The position numbers were made by a program, and so were the translations under genes. From positions 62,001 through 126,000 of the forward strand of contig CAJNYU010001708.1 in NCBI GenBank assembly GCA_905331475.1: a DNA stretch of 64,000 nucleotides, in the 5' to 3' direction. The notes below the pieces were generated by a model. It was given only the letters and a program-made list of their open reading frames with translations, did not search any database and was not told the origin of the DNA. Numbering within the stretch: the first letter of the stretch is position 1; each line of letters begins with the position of its first letter. The DNA comes from Rotaria socialis. Lineage: Eukaryota > Rotifera > Eurotatoria > Philodinida > Philodinidae. Shown here piece by piece: positions 1 to 12,302 of this stretch.

Positions 1-89
1 TGTTTGGGGCCTTAGTGGTTAGTTCTGTTTTATCTTTTTGGTGTGAATGGGGCCTAACACTAGAACAAAGAAAATGATTTTGAATAGCC

Positions 90-260
90 GAATGTAACTG
101 AAAAAAATGAATCGATTCCATTCAACCTCTTTTCTAGAAGTATCATTCTATTCGATTCGGCAGTTTCGAAGTTCCATTCGGAGTCGGTTCGATTCGCCCG
201 AGACGAATCGAATCGAATCGAATTATTCGGCAATTCGATTCGATTTCGGTCTCAGGTTTT
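90..260. repeat. GATTCG/CGAATC motif-dense island
   Basis: This stretch is crowded with short direct and inverted copies of GATTCG and CGAATC, including a run of AATCG units near 200-245. No protein is supported: the open frame crossing it is built of the repeat. It resembles the motif arrays that fill other elements in this window, but I could not identify terminal inverted repeats, so it may be a fragment. The first 90 bases hold nothing I recognise. Confidence 0.5.
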
Positions 261-440
261 TATATAGTAGAGCATTTAACATGTCTACGTTGGATAGATC
301 AGTTGATCATTTTTTGAATTTTTTCCGAACTCAGCTGTGTTCAGCTTTATCAGTCCACTAATGTTTGAAATCAAATATACTTACATAGTAAATTGTATTG
401 GAGAGGGTGAGTTTTTTTTCTGGTATGTTTGCAATGGCTT

Positions 441-919
441 CCCATGTAAAAAAATTTAGGGTAGAAATCAGATTAAAATCGATTTGAACAATGATTGAAA
501 ATCGATTATAATCATACACCTCTACTCGATTTTTAATCGATTCGGAATCGATTATAATCAAAAATAATCCAAAAAACAAAATTTTCATCGATTATTCCTA
601 TTATTTTCGATTATAATCGATTAAAAATTCATGAAAAAAATTGATTATAATCGATTTTCGTACATGAAAAATGGCAAAATTTTTAAGGAATTTTCTTCGC
701 TTTGCATCGATTATAATCAATTTTTTTCATGAATTTTTAATCGATTATAATCGAAAATAATAGGAATAATCGATGAAAATTTTGTTGTTTGGATTATTTT
801 TGATTATAATCGATTCCCAATCGATTGAAAATCGATTAAAGGTGTATGATTATAATCGATTTTCAATTATTTTTCAATCGATTTTAATCTGATTTCTACC
901 CTAAATTTTTTTACATGGG
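441..919. mobile_element. Foldback/MITE-like element, CCCATGTAAA ends
   Basis: The segment starts CCCATGTAAAAA and ends TTTTTTACATGGG. It is one long imperfect palindrome: the arm from 441 to about 675 returns in reverse complement from about 700 to 919. The interior is made of AATCGATTATAATCGATT-like words. No coding capacity is seen. Flanks are TT on the left and TA on the right, so a clear target duplication is missing. It shares its ends with 1503, 11051, 20482-21878 and 59353-61177. Interpretation: a non-autonomous member of a family that may be mobilised by the transposase encoded at 6011-10432. Confidence 0.75.
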
Positions 920-1180
920 TAGTATCTAGGAAAGATGCTAGATAATTTGTGTGTTGTATCTGGGAATGATCCTAGATGATTGGTGTGTTGTACCTAGGAA
1001 TGATCCAGATGATTATTGTGTGGTATCCAGGAAAGATGCTAGATGATTGGTGTGTTGTATTTAGGAACGATCCTATGAGTTTGAAGTGAGGTTCCTAAGG
1101 GAGATGCCATGTGATCGAAATCAGTATCTCGGAATGTTCCTAGATGATTGGCGTGTTGTACCTCATCGTGATATGGCTTA
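920..1180. repeat. Degenerate tandem repeat, about 37-40 bp unit
   Basis: Four to six imperfect copies of a unit containing GGAATGATCCTAGATGATTGG and TGTGTTGTA follow each other directly after the foldback element. The remainder to 1502 holds scattered GGAATCC and AATCCGG words and no gene that I can support. Confidence 0.5.
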
Positions 1181-1554
1181 TTTTTCAATCGAGATAATCC
1201 TGATGTGGCTTATTTTTCAACCCTCAAAATCATAATATGGATTTTTGTTTAATCCATATAATCTTAATGAGAATGACTTAGTAATCCGGAAAAGCCGATA
1301 GTGGATGTTTTTAGAATCCGGGAAAATCTGTTGGAGGTGCATTGGTAATCAAAGCGATGTTTGAGAGAAGGGAATCTCTATATAATCGGGACGAATCTTG
1401 GTTGAACTGCATAGGAATCCGGCGGAATCCGGTGGAATGTCGCAGGAAGTCTTTCTGTTACGGCTTTTGTCTATGATCGGTTCCGATCGTTTCCTGAAAA
1501 TTCCCATGTAAAAATAAATCGCGAAAAATCTGATTATAATTGATTTTCGTGTGA

Positions 1555-1752
1555 TTATAAATCTATTTTAATGGCACTGTTATAACCCTAGTTTAATCAT
1601 TATTTAGATCGAAAAAATTGATTATAATCGATTATTTTAAAATCTATTATAATTGATTATTGAGCAATCGATTATAATCAATTTTTTTCGATCTAAATAA
1701 TGATTAAACTAGGGTTATAACAGTGCCATTAAAATAGATTTATAATCACAAA
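1555..1752. repeat. Near-perfect inverted repeat (hairpin)
   Basis: About 86 bases starting GTGATTATAAATC at 1555 are repeated in reverse complement, ending GATTTATAATCAC near 1752. A short loop of TTATAATTGATT-type sequence lies between them. Arm identity is very high, so the fold is young or homogenised. It sits just inside the CCCATGTAAA end at 1503. From about 1790 to 2250 I see only AT-rich sequence with scattered AATCGATT words. Confidence 0.8.
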
Positions 1753-2253
1753 AAAATTGATTTTAACTTATAGCTATCTTGATGGGAATTCATCGATCCA
1801 CATATTCTCATTCACTTAATCTATGCTTATATTTTTTATTAATTGTAATATATTATCATCTTAAATCCATAGTAATTCATTTCTTATATGGTACTCAAGG
1901 TATTTCCATTTTACTGATTCATCGATTTGAATCTATGGTTACGTGTTTTATAAATATTAATCTCTTATTATCTTTTAATCCATTTAATCAATTTCTAGAC
2001 TATAAACCATTATAATTTATTATTTCCTTGCAATTGATTTTAATCTATTATCACGTTGTAATCAAATTTAATCATTAGGCGCCAAAGGCGTGCTTTTCCC
2101 GAGATTCGAACATAAAATCCTAATTTTTTAATGATTTTTTTAGATTCCTAATATTCACAATCAATTGCCTGTGAATCAGAGTCATTCAAATATAGTTAGG
2201 TTGGAACCCCTATATAAGTTAATTCCATTTGAGATGGCGCAATTACATCAGAC

Positions 2254-2376
2254 ATCAATTAAAATGGATTATAGTAGAAAAATCAATTAAAATGGATTAT
2301 AGTAGAAAAATCAATTAAAATGGATTATAGTAGAAAAATCAATTAAAATGGATTATAGTAGAAAAATTGATTAAAC
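2254..2376. repeat. 28-bp tandem repeat, four copies
   Basis: The unit ATCAATTAAAATGGATTATA plus GTAGAAAA (28 bp) is repeated four times with almost no change. It is then followed by a diverged part-copy beginning ATTGATTAAAC. No coding role is seen. Confidence 0.85.
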
Positions 2377-2386
2377 TTGATCCCCT

Positions 2387-2588
2387 TGCATACTATATTA
2401 GAATTTCGTCCTATTATAATTGATTTCACACAGTTGACTTCGTTAGGAAAACGCTTGTAGTTTAGGAAGTCTTTTACTAATTTTCCTTGTGCTCATCAAG
2501 CAATATATAATGACTGAAGATGTGTTTTTTTACGAAAACTTATTTCAAAAATGATTTTCCCATTTGAATAGTCACCATACACAAAAGG
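2387..2588. repeat. Direct duplication, copy 1 (partner 2720-2921)
   Basis: About 200 bases from TGCATACTATATTAG to ACACAAAAGG recur at 2720-2921 with only a handful of differences. The second copy starts two bases after the only ambiguous base of the window (N at 2718). Between the copies lies a truncated CCCATGTAAA element end (2650 onwards). This is either a real tandem duplication broken by an element insertion or an assembly join of two overlapping haplotypes. Confidence 0.85.
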
Positions 2589-2719
2589 CAGGGCCGGCGG
2601 AACGATTTCAGTCTAGGGTAGGCTCAATTTTTCAACCAAGACAGGTCTACCCATGTAAAAATATTTGAATTTAAATCAGATTAAAATCGATAAAAAATTG
2701 ATTAATAATTGATTATANC

Positions 2720-2921
2720 TGCATACTATATTAGAATTTCGTGCTATATAATTGATTTCACACAGTTAACTTCGTTAGGAAAACGCTTGTAGTTTAGGAA
2801 GTCTTTTACTAATTTTCCTTGTGCTCATCAAGCAATATATAATGACTGAAGATGTGTTTTTCTTCAGAAAACTTATTTCAAAAATGACTTTCCCATTTGA
2901 ATAGTCACCATACACAAAAGG
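2720..2921. repeat. Direct duplication, copy 2, beside N at 2718
   Basis: This is the second copy of 2387-2588. Differences include CGTGCTATATAATTG for CGTCCTATTATAATTG and GTTAACTTC for GTTGACTTC. The abrupt start immediately after the N suggests a gap-filled junction. Confidence 0.85.
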
Positions 2922-3337
2922 TGTTCAAAAATGAAAAATGAATCAAGAGAAACACTTCACAACGACATCTATACGATAAAAAGTTTAATAAATGTATTTG
3001 TTGCAAATTTTACATGGCTGCAAGTTTATGTTTATGATAACTCGAACTGATATTATATTTGATTTTTAATGAATAAAAAAAGTCATTAGAGGTTATTAAT
3101 GATCCTTGTCTATTGTTCACAAATAGTGAAATAGAGAAAGAACTATCTCTACTGATTTACTGCAGCATTACATCTACTAAAGTATCACTACGACTAATAT
3201 CGACTGTAAAGCTAGTCTATTTTGTCTATTGTATTTGTAGCTAAGTTATCACATACTGGAATGCATTTATTATTCAACAGATGTATTACTTGTAAAATTT
3301 GTGTATTTTCTCTTATATTTAAGATTTTTAAGAATAA

Positions 3338-5548
3338 TTGGCATTATTAATGGCTGTGAAGAATCACGTAAAAAACAAGACGGCTGCTGCACGAGGAAAG
3401 CAGCGTGTACCCGAGAAAAGTGAACAAATGATATTGATGCGTGATGAAGCATCACAATCACTCGTGATTGTGAGTGCCGATGATGTTTTGTCCAGTAATA
3501 AAGCGTCAAAGTTGTCGGCGGGTATAAAGATAGTATGCGAAAGTGGTTCCGATGAACCAGTTTTTGGTCCAATACTAGCCATTGGTTAGTACACCTACAG
3601 CCTGATTCATCTTGTATACTGAATATATTTTAGGAACCCAATTGGAATGTTCGAAAGCGATGTCTACAATTGAAAAAACTCTTGGAAATACTACTGATGA
3701 TACAACCAAAACAGTTGAAAGTCAACCGCTGCAAGCTACAATTACTATTGAAAGCCATCCTGTTCAATCTACAATTACTGTTGAAAGTCAACCGGCTCAG
3801 TCTACAATTACTGTTGAACAAAATATTTCAAAAGAGAACCACGTGAACGAAGATGAATCAAGTGATACTAATATATCAACTTTATATATAGTTGACGAAG
3901 AAGAAACTGAAGAAAATATTTCATCAGTTTCAATAGCAGGTACCTCGAGCAGTTTGTTTCTTATGTTATTCTTGGAGTAACATTAAATTTCACATTTAGC
4001 ATCAACAAATTCTCGTGGTGAAAAGAGATCACACGACGAAAATTCTACAAATTTGGATAATCGAAAAAAACATTCACGTGGTTCTTTAAGCGTTCCATAT
4101 TCTACATTTTCTGAAAAAGCAAAGGAATGTTTGTCCTTGCAAGCACAAATAACATATTTTCAAGAAGAATGGATGCGTAAGTAAGACGGTCTTTCGCGAG
4201 TTATTCAGATCTTATACATACAACGTTTTATCGAATCCAAATGTAATAACTTGCTCTAAGAAGGAAGTGATTATCTTTCCATATGGCGTAGCCTTTCGAT
4301 TTTCGATTGCTTTTAGAATTTCATATCTCATGATTCTATTCGCCCAAGAAATAAGTTGATATCTATAAGGATAATTAATGTTCTTATAATTCTGCATAGG
4401 GATGTTACTTCATCTTTAATTTATGAAACAAATATAAATACAATCGTTGCATTTATAGAATAAAAATAAATAAAATATTTATATTTATAAAAAAAAAGAT
4501 CTATGAATTATTTATTTCCAAAAATATAGAGGACTCAAAGACTAAACAAATAGTTATTCTCTATTATCGGTAAATAGACGAATACCTAGTATAACAGCAG
4601 GAAGTCTTAATCGGTATAATTTCAGATCAACAATATTACTTCGATGAACGATACTATTTGAAAAATGAAACTGATCTATGAAAAGTAAAATAACTGGAAA
4701 AATATCTCTGCACACGATTTTAGTCTTTAGTATCATGCTGTCTTCTGGCCTAGTTGATAGTAAATAAATATTAGGCTTTCAAAAAGAAAAAAAAGATTTC
4801 TATTATTTAATTAATTTTAATTTTATCTCTAAGAATAAAGAATTTATTTATCTTTATTGTTTAAATATGAATCTTTCTTTATACTGATTTTACAAATATG
4901 TAGATAAAAAGAATCTTGATATGTTTTAAAATAAGAATTCATTTTATTTTATAAAAATTAAGATTAAGATTAAATTTATAGTCATCATTCTAAAGCAAAA
5001 AATTGAATGATTACCTCTGATTTTATGTTCATATAATCATTTTTTTTGCAGCTCGGCCAAAAGACCCGAAGGTCATTAAATATTTAATTGAAATTACGAA
5101 CATACTAAGCGGCAGTAATGGTAATCCAGATGAAGATACAGGTGAAATTTTAGAAGGCATCATTCGTGATTTAAAAATGAACGAAAAAGAGTTGCAGTTT
5201 TGTCACGGACGTTCTGCAACAATTACGGCAAGGCGAATTATGAAATTTAAATATCCGAATCCTGCAAATGATTTAAAAATTAAAAAGATTGATGAATCTA
5301 TTCTTACATCGATAATCCGTAAATAACTTTCTCTATGTTTTCTTATTTTCTAATTTTTAAAAATTTTTCTAGGTTATACAAGAATATCGAATCCAAGCGA
5401 TAAAGTTTCTGAGACAAATATCCGTCATGCCATGAGCAACTATGTTGCTGTACAGAAATTCAAAAATAAAACAAGTTCAATTGCGAAATCAAATGATGTG
5501 GTTGAAGAATCGGACCAAAATGATGATTTAAACTCAAGCAATAATTAG
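3338..5548 (+). CDS. Possible BEN-domain DNA-binding protein, 390 aa
   Basis: Five exons join in frame with canonical GT-AG borders: 3338-3584, 3634-3939, 4000-4176, 5052-5318 and 5373-5548, totalling 1173 nt. The start could also be the in-frame ATG at 3350. The N-terminal half is low complexity, with three 11-residue repeats of the type ESQPxQSTITV, followed by an acidic stretch and a basic stretch (GEKRSHDEN, DNRKKHSRG). The C-terminal 130 residues look folded: ATITARRIMKFKYP, then a spacer, then ETNIRHAMSNY. That layout recalls BEN domains, but I would not rely on it without a profile search. It lies 460 bp upstream of, and co-oriented with, the TNP2-like transposase, so it may be the element's accessory DNA-binding protein. 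A large intron (4177-5051) holds nothing I recognise. Confidence 0.6.
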
Positions 5549-6010
5549 TAAACAAGAAGATACACGTGAATCCGAAAGAAAACGTTTTTTCATTCGATTT
5601 TCTTTAGCACTACGTCAACTTTCCTTCTTTATTTCGTGTACTATATTTTGTAAAAATATTAGATTTTTCTATTGATGACTCATTATTTCTGAAAGTTGAT
5701 CATATAGTGACGCAGCTGAAGAATATCGTATTTTTGATTTACTTACTATAAATTAGATTTATTTCGTTTTGTTAAACTAGATGAAAACATTTAAAAATAC
5801 GATATTATTTCTTTTTGCTTTTATATTTACGTGTTATATTTTTCGTGATAATCAGAAACTGATGCTTTTCTTTATTTAAATACAGTTATTAGAAAACACT
5901 ATTTTACATAGCTTTTTCTATGCTATATATAATCTAGTTTCCATTTCTATTTATTTATCATAGATCAGATCGATTTTTGACACTTCGTTTTTTCTTAATT
6001 ATAATATATA
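5549..6010. other. Intergenic gap between the two element genes
   Basis: This is AT-rich sequence between the stop of the BEN-like gene and the ATG of the transposase. I see no RNA gene or conserved motif. It should contain the 3' end of the first transcript and the promoter of the second if they are separate transcription units. Confidence 0.5.
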
Positions 6011-9000
6011 ATGTCTAGCAGAAGATCAGTGTACAGACATAAAAAGATCCAGCAACAAAACTTAGATATTGGTGAGGCATTTTCTGAAGATTATCATAAT
6101 CTTATTTAATAGTTCTCAGCTTATGCACTAGCCTGTTACAATATATCTGAAAATGACGAAACTTGCCTTCCGAACCAACATACTCTAGAACATAAGATAG
6201 ATGATGATGAAGAAACGAAATCAGAAACATCATCTCCAGATTTTGAAGATCTGCTTGAGATGGATGTTTCATCGGACACCAGCGACGAATTTAGCGAACA
6301 TGATTCTATGGAAGAAGATAACATGGAAGTCGATGAAACCAGGTGCGTTTTAACATCAGCTCAACTTTCATTTAACATAGTAAAACATTTTTCTAATGCT
6401 CGTAACAACGCATTTTAATGACAACATTTACTTAAATGATTATACTCGAAATATAAAGCGACACCAGCAGTACATCTATATTCACTTGATATAAAATTTT
6501 GAAAAAAGGCTTAATCGAACTACTGCTAATGCAACAAACACATAGCTATCAACGTTTGCATACAATACCTTATGAATAGCTTCATAGCGAAAATACGTGA
6601 AAAATATTCGAACGACCACGTCTATTACATAGGATAAAACAAAAATTATCCTGAAACAATTTTTACAGTCGATTGATAATCACCATCGATTTTAATCGAT
6701 TAGAAGAAACATCGAGTTAAATGCATTTTTTCAAGTAAAATCAGAAAAATCGATTGATAATCACCATCGATTTTAATCGATTAGAAGAAACATCGAGTTA
6801 AATGCATTTTTTCAAGTAAAATCAGAAAAATTGATTGATAATCACCATCGATTTTAATCGATTAGAAGAAACATCGAGTTAAATGGATTTTTTCAAGTAA
6901 AATCAGAAAAATCGATTGATAATCATCATCGATTTTAATCGATTGAAAGAAAACTGTATTCAAATGCATTTTTTGTCATATTTATCGTGATAGTCGACGA
7001 TGAAGGTATCGGTTTGCTATAGCTCAGCACGATAACAAGACGCTAAGATAATTTGGAGCCAGTTCAAGATAGGGCCTAGGTTGATATAATTTACTGATAG
7101 AAAGTTACTATGACGATTATACTGGAGTGATGAGTAAACTCATTTGAATATTTTTTTAATGCTTTTGATTGAACTATTTATAGGTTTGAATATGACGATT
7201 TCATGCCTGAGACAGGTATCACTCCAAACATTATTGCTTGTCTGCTCGTCATGTTCAAACGACGTCATCGTTTGTCTATACAATGTATCTCGGATCTTTT
7301 AAAATTATTGTCGATTTTGGGAGTTGATAGTGCACCTCGTTCATGGCATATGTTAAAACGACTGATTACTAAAATTGATGTTGCACCATCCTACCACTAT
7401 CCATGCTCCAGTTGTTCTGCCGCATCTACTTGTTCACGAAAATGTTCAAATTGTGGTTACAGTTTTTCATCAAATATTCCTCGCGATTATTTTTTGACGT
7501 TTTCAGTTAAAGATCAGGTTGAGATTATATTGAGCAATAATGCTGATATCGACATATTTTCATCATCTTTAAACAATCACATAAGTGACATAAAAGATGG
7601 AAATTTTTATCATCAGTTAAGTAATATATGTCCTGACAAGTTTATCACACTTACAATGAACGTTGATGGCGTAGAAGTGAAAAAAGGCTCTAAACAATCA
7701 ATATGGCCTATGCTACTTGTTGTCAATGAGCTTCCAATAAATCGGCGGAATGCTTTTGAAAATGTAATAATTGCTGGTATATGGTCAGGATCCCATAAGC
7801 CTTCTCGGGAGCAAATGCAATGCTTTCTGGCCCCTGTTGTTGAACAGTTATCGTTATTGGAACACGGATATCCTTTTTTTGATTATCAAAATTCAGAACG
7901 TTTACAGAATACTATTATCAAAGTATTTTTAATTGCTGCCTGCTGTGACAAGCCCGCACAGGCTCTCGTTCAAAACATTGCAGAACCTATCGCAGCGTTT
8001 GGGTGTGGTCGTTGCGAACTCGAAGGTATAGTATGAGAGTAGTTTAATATAATCCACAACCGGTCGTATCTAAATTAGTTTTCAGTCTCAATTAAATAGT
8101 TAAGACAAACATAAAATATAGACTCGGATAATCAGAAAAACAAATTTAATCAAATCAATCAGATTAAAATCAAAAATAAAATAAAATTTATTGGACTGAA
8201 ATAGGAGCACATTTTTATTAGTCAAATATTTTCTGACGAACATTCAGCGAGGTAGTTTTTGAGCGTCTATAAAATTTGCGTGGTCTACTATGTACCGTTG
8301 GTTAAGAGGAAAATTACGAAGCAAATTCTTGCATATAGCGATCGGTTTTGTTGGCATATGAAGTTAATACTAAAAAGATGTTTGAATAAATTACTTTATT
8401 GTTAGGAAGGATGGTGAAGAGCGAGCGCGGTCATGTGCGGTCGTTTTCCATGAACAGAGTCAATTTAGAACAGATTATATTACGATCTAATGAGCGCTAC
8501 GATACTGTTCTCAGCTTGATACAATACCATGAGCAACAGCAACAGATGAGTACTTTTAACCAACGCTCAAGCAAACAAAAAAAGAAATTATTGAGCAAGT
8601 ACAAAAAAGCTGAAAAGGGGATTACGGGAAAGTGCCTTCTTCGATCTTTATCCATTTTTGATGTGGGTACTTCGTTTCTGACGGATAGCTTACATAATGT
8701 TTATAGCGGTGCTTTTGTAAGCTGAAAATTAAAAAAAATTATATTTCATCTATTTTTATTCATAGAAACGATTACTAAAATTGTGGTTTGACCGAAAATA
8801 TTCTTCACAAAATTGGAGTATTGCTAATAACATCAATGAGTTGTCTTCTTCATTTCTCCAATTACGTCTTCCATCAACCACAAGTCGACTTCCTAGGAAC
8901 TTGCTTCAATATAAAAAGTTCAAAGCTAGTGAACTACGTATACTCCTTCTTTTTGGTCATATTATTTTCTCTCAAATTCTAAACGAGGTTTATTATTCTC

Positions 9001-10432
9001 ATTTACTGCAGCTTGTAGTGCTTATGCATATGGCAGAAGCAAGAAAAATTTTACCACAACATCCTCCTATTATACAACAACTATCTCATTCGTTTGTTCT
9101 TGACTTTTCCAAGCTTTATACTGTTCGCCATTGTGTGCAGACCGTGCATTCTCTTATTCACATGCCAGCAACGATAAAAGATTTTGGACCACTTACTAAT
9201 TTTACTACGTTCAACTTTGAAAATATATTAGGTAAAACGGTGAAACTTTTCTTTTTGAGGAAATAACTAACAATTAATGATTATAGTACTATCGAATTGC
9301 TATTGCCTTCATAACGAATTCTTATAATAGTTAATGTAAAAGACGGTGAAACATTCAAATTTTAATTGCCTACTGTTAATGTTCCTGAAAAGTTGATTGA
9401 GTATTTGACGTACTAATTATTTTCTATGCCATAAAAAAGTCAATCGTTTTTGCAGAAATGCACACTTTAAAATTTTTTCGAAAGCTCAGTCTCAAATTAA
9501 TGCATTAATAAATACAGGAAGCCAATTTTATATCGATCTCATTCATTACAATCTGAAGTAACTGAAAAGTTGAAATAAAACTGATTTTGACGATTAATCT
9601 CGATTGAAACCTAATAATAAAAAAGATTACAATGGATAAAAATCGATGAACAGCGCCCGAATATTTTTTCGTTATTCATAACCAAATTTAAACAAAAGTT
9701 GATTTCAATAGAAAAAAAATTTGTAGAGTGACTCCGAAATTTGACTCAAAATTTTTCATGAAGAACCTTTTTTTGAACAACTGCATATACACTTTTATTT
9801 CCAACCTAGGTCAAATAACGCGTACCACGAAAAGTACTCGACGTCATTCTGAAGAAATAATTTCAGCACTTCACTTATATCAAGCAGCTACGGTTCATTT
9901 GAACACATCATCATTAAACCATCATCTGCTTAGTTTTCTATCTTCTAATCTTGGTTATGCAAATAAGAAAGTAAACTTTCATGTAAAATTATTGCATCAC
10001 ACAAAACAACAACATCATTTGGCGTCTGTTCTCTTTCCTGGTGTTCCTATTACTTATTTTCACGTGCTGTACATAAGACAATTGAGAATATCAACAACAG
10101 AGTACTCAAAAAACAAAAAAGCAGATGATAGCAACATCATTTTTCGTCAAAACAATCTTAGTATATTTGGACGCGTTGTTTGCATCTTCTCTGTTGAAAA
10201 TAGAGAACCGCTTATGTTGGTCAATTATCTTGAAAAAACAAATCCTCTTCTATGCACTACAAGCTTAAATAGTAAAATCATCAAGAGCGAACACATCAGA
10301 CATGGAGACGATTCTACAGAAAAAGTTTGTCTCATTGAGGTCGCTGATTTTATTGAAAAATCTGTTTACTTCCGATCTTCCGACAGCATGAACCATTATT
10401 TCCGTTTTCCTAACCTTTCTCATTCTTCGTAG
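6011..10432 (+). CDS. TNP2/EnSpm (CACTA-type) DDE transposase, 841 aa
   Basis: Six exons join with intact phases: 6011-6071, 6120-6342, 7184-8025, 8406-8716, 8766-9231 and 9810-10432, totalling 2526 nt. Domain marks run in the order known for TNP2-like transposases. A Cys cluster (CSSCSAASTCSRKCSNCGY) comes first, then VDGVEVKKGS with SIWPMLLVVNELP (first catalytic Asp) and CCDKPAQALVQ (second Asp). GCGRCELEG then leads over the intron to VKSERGHVRSF, followed by FLTDSLHNVYSGAF, equivalent to the D-x-x-H step of the family. The DUF4218-like part has FKASELRILLLFG and FGPLTNFTTFNFENILG. The N-terminus is acidic. No stop or frameshift interrupts it, so it may still be functional or recently active. 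It cuts and joins element DNA in the nucleus. Intron 2 contains an 81-bp tandem repeat. Confidence 0.85.
6669..6965. repeat. 81-bp tandem repeat inside transposase intron 2
   Basis: Three full copies and one partial copy of a unit beginning TCGATTGATAATCACC start at about 6669, 6750, 6831 and 6912. They are nearly identical. The unit carries two AATCGATT-type words, the same word that fills the element ends, so it could be a binding-site array or simply a spread of the family motif. Confidence 0.85.
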
Positions 10433-10676
10433 ATTATTTAATACCAGCCTTACAAATACATTCAACTATTTAAAAGAAAATTCTTTTCTAATCAGAACAA
10501 ACATTAAAACATATCATGTAGATGCCATGCATTTAAAATGATGCAACGACAGAAAAATTGTTCACAATCAAATAACTCAGAACCACAACAAAGCTACGAT
10601 GGAGACTACATTTACAATACTCCGAGAAAAAGAAGATTTTCTTAAATCACACATTGAGAAGATAAAACTAAACAGA
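10433..10676. other. 3' flank of the transposase gene
   Basis: AT-rich, no gene seen. It separates the transposase stop codon from the right subterminal repeat array. Confidence 0.4.
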
Positions 10677-10880
10677 TTTTAATGGATTATTCTAGGAATT
10701 GATTTAAATAGATTCGGTTTCTTATCAAATATCTAGATTTTTCTCAAAAAATAGATTTTAAAGGATTATTCTAGGAATTGATTTAAATAGATTCGGTTTC
10801 TAATCAAATATCTAGATTTTTCTAAAAAAATAGATTTTAATGGATTATTCTAGGAACTGATTTAAATAGATTTAATTTCT
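10677..10880. repeat. 79-bp tandem repeat, subterminal
   Basis: GGATTATTCTAGGAATTG begins copies at about 10684, 10763 and 10842, the last one decaying into TAATTTCTGGCCG. Together with AATTGATTATT words down to 11040 it forms the inner side of the CCCATGTAAA-type right end at 11051. Confidence 0.75.
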
Positions 10881-11051
10881 GGCCGATTATCTAAATTTTT
10901 CTGATTAAAATTGATTTTAATTGATTATTGCACATGAAAATCGGTTTTAATTGATTATTTACGGGAAAGTAATCTAATATTAGCTGTTTTAATCGATTTT
11001 TCGAACAAAATCAAATTTAATCAGATTTTTCGCGATTTATTTTTACATGGG

Positions 11052-12302
11052 TGAGACGGATAGTATTTTATTTGAATTTTTCGCTTCGAAAAACGGTATG
11101 AAAGATTTTTCTGTCTGCGTAGCTCGGCGGATATCATTATTTTTACGTGTCAAAATCAAACGAGCTTGCATATTTGAATATGTTGATTCTGAATACTAAA
11201 ATAAGAGCTCTAAAATGTTCGTCGTTTCTGGAAGAATCCTAACTACTGACAGCACTTCGTTTGTTTTATTAAAGCTCCTATAAAATAGCGCCTTTTGAAA
11301 AATTCAGTAGAAGACATTTTTTCTAATGAGAAATTTCAAGTGCTTTACAAATCTGAACAATTGATGCTTAAAGAGTGTAGTCTTTGAAGAAAAACTCCGA
11401 TTCTCCGGTAGATGTTGACCCTTGTTTTTTGTACATATGTCTTTATCGTGATTACTTTTTTTTTGAAACAAGCGTAGCGTGAAAAATACGAAAAAAACCT
11501 GTGCAATATAATTGAAAAATTAAAATATCCGCTGGTCTGTTGCTTGAATATTATGTTTAAATACTTATGTATAGTTATCATCGAGAAATCACATTACTGC
11601 GACATTAGAATTTCAATCAAAGGGAATAAAGTTTTGAGTTCTATCGATCGAAAGTCATAAAAATATCTCTCATGTAATGAAACCTAGTAATAGCTTTCAT
11701 GAACAAAATATTTTACATAGTTTCTATTAAATTTATGTATATTTCTGTGATTTATAACAATAAACCGAATTTTCAGAAAAAAAGCTGACAACATAAAGCC
11801 AGTTTTTAACTTTCTCTATTATTGATGTCAGAGTTACATGAAATTATTTGAAAGATGAAATAAATCAGTTGAATTCGTCGAATAGTCTGATGTACGCTGT
11901 AAATTGTACAGCAAATTACTAGTAAAGTTTGGTTAGAGAATATTTATGTGGCAAAGATACAAATCTAATCGGGTTTTTATTATAGTGAATCGAGAGTAAA
12001 ATCTAACATATAGCCAAGTAACGAAACCATTAACTTGTGAAAATTCAAATGTATTTAGATTAGTTATTCGTTTTTGTCTTTCGTATCAAAGATAATATGG
12101 CAGGTTGAAATAAAATATATCCATAATATTTTCAATACAACCAAAAAGACGAATGTAACGATTAATAGGACTCTGTTGGGTTTATATCGTAATGACAAAC
12201 TGGATAGAGGTGGAGTAGCATACCGCCACTCATGACAATGATGTTTATTAGCTTCTTCACATATCCTGAGTGTAACAACTTCATACATAACACACGTATA
12301 TA
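11052..12302. other. Intergenic stretch, nothing recognised
   Basis: AT-rich sequence without repeats, RNA genes or convincing exons. The short open frames on the minus strand near 11345-11581 and 12064-12288 have no family marks and are most likely chance. Confidence 0.4.

Larger units (their letters stand above)
1503..11051 (+). mobile_element. Candidate autonomous EnSpm/CACTA-like element (9.5 kb)
   Basis: The left end starts CCCATGTAAAAATAAATC at 1503. The reverse complement of the right end (to 11051) matches it for about 34 consecutive bases before diverging. Between these ends lie two plus-strand genes: a possible BEN-domain protein (3338-5548) and a TNP2-type transposase (6011-10432). 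AATCGATT-rich arrays lie near both ends and in a transposase intron, as subterminal repeats do in CACTA elements. Against this: there is no clear target duplication (TT left, TG right), the ends are not the textbook CACTA/CACTG, and the 1503-1790 part also looks like a decayed small foldback. The pairing of the two ends is therefore inferred, not proven. Confidence 0.45.

Noticed and set aside
441..919. CRISPR-like look of repeated AATCGATT words
   Set aside because: There is no constant repeat length or unique spacers. It is one imperfect palindrome in a eukaryotic genome.
3270..3582. Minus-strand frames over the first exon of the BEN-like gene
   Set aside because: They are shadows of the plus-strand exon and lack family marks or splice partners.
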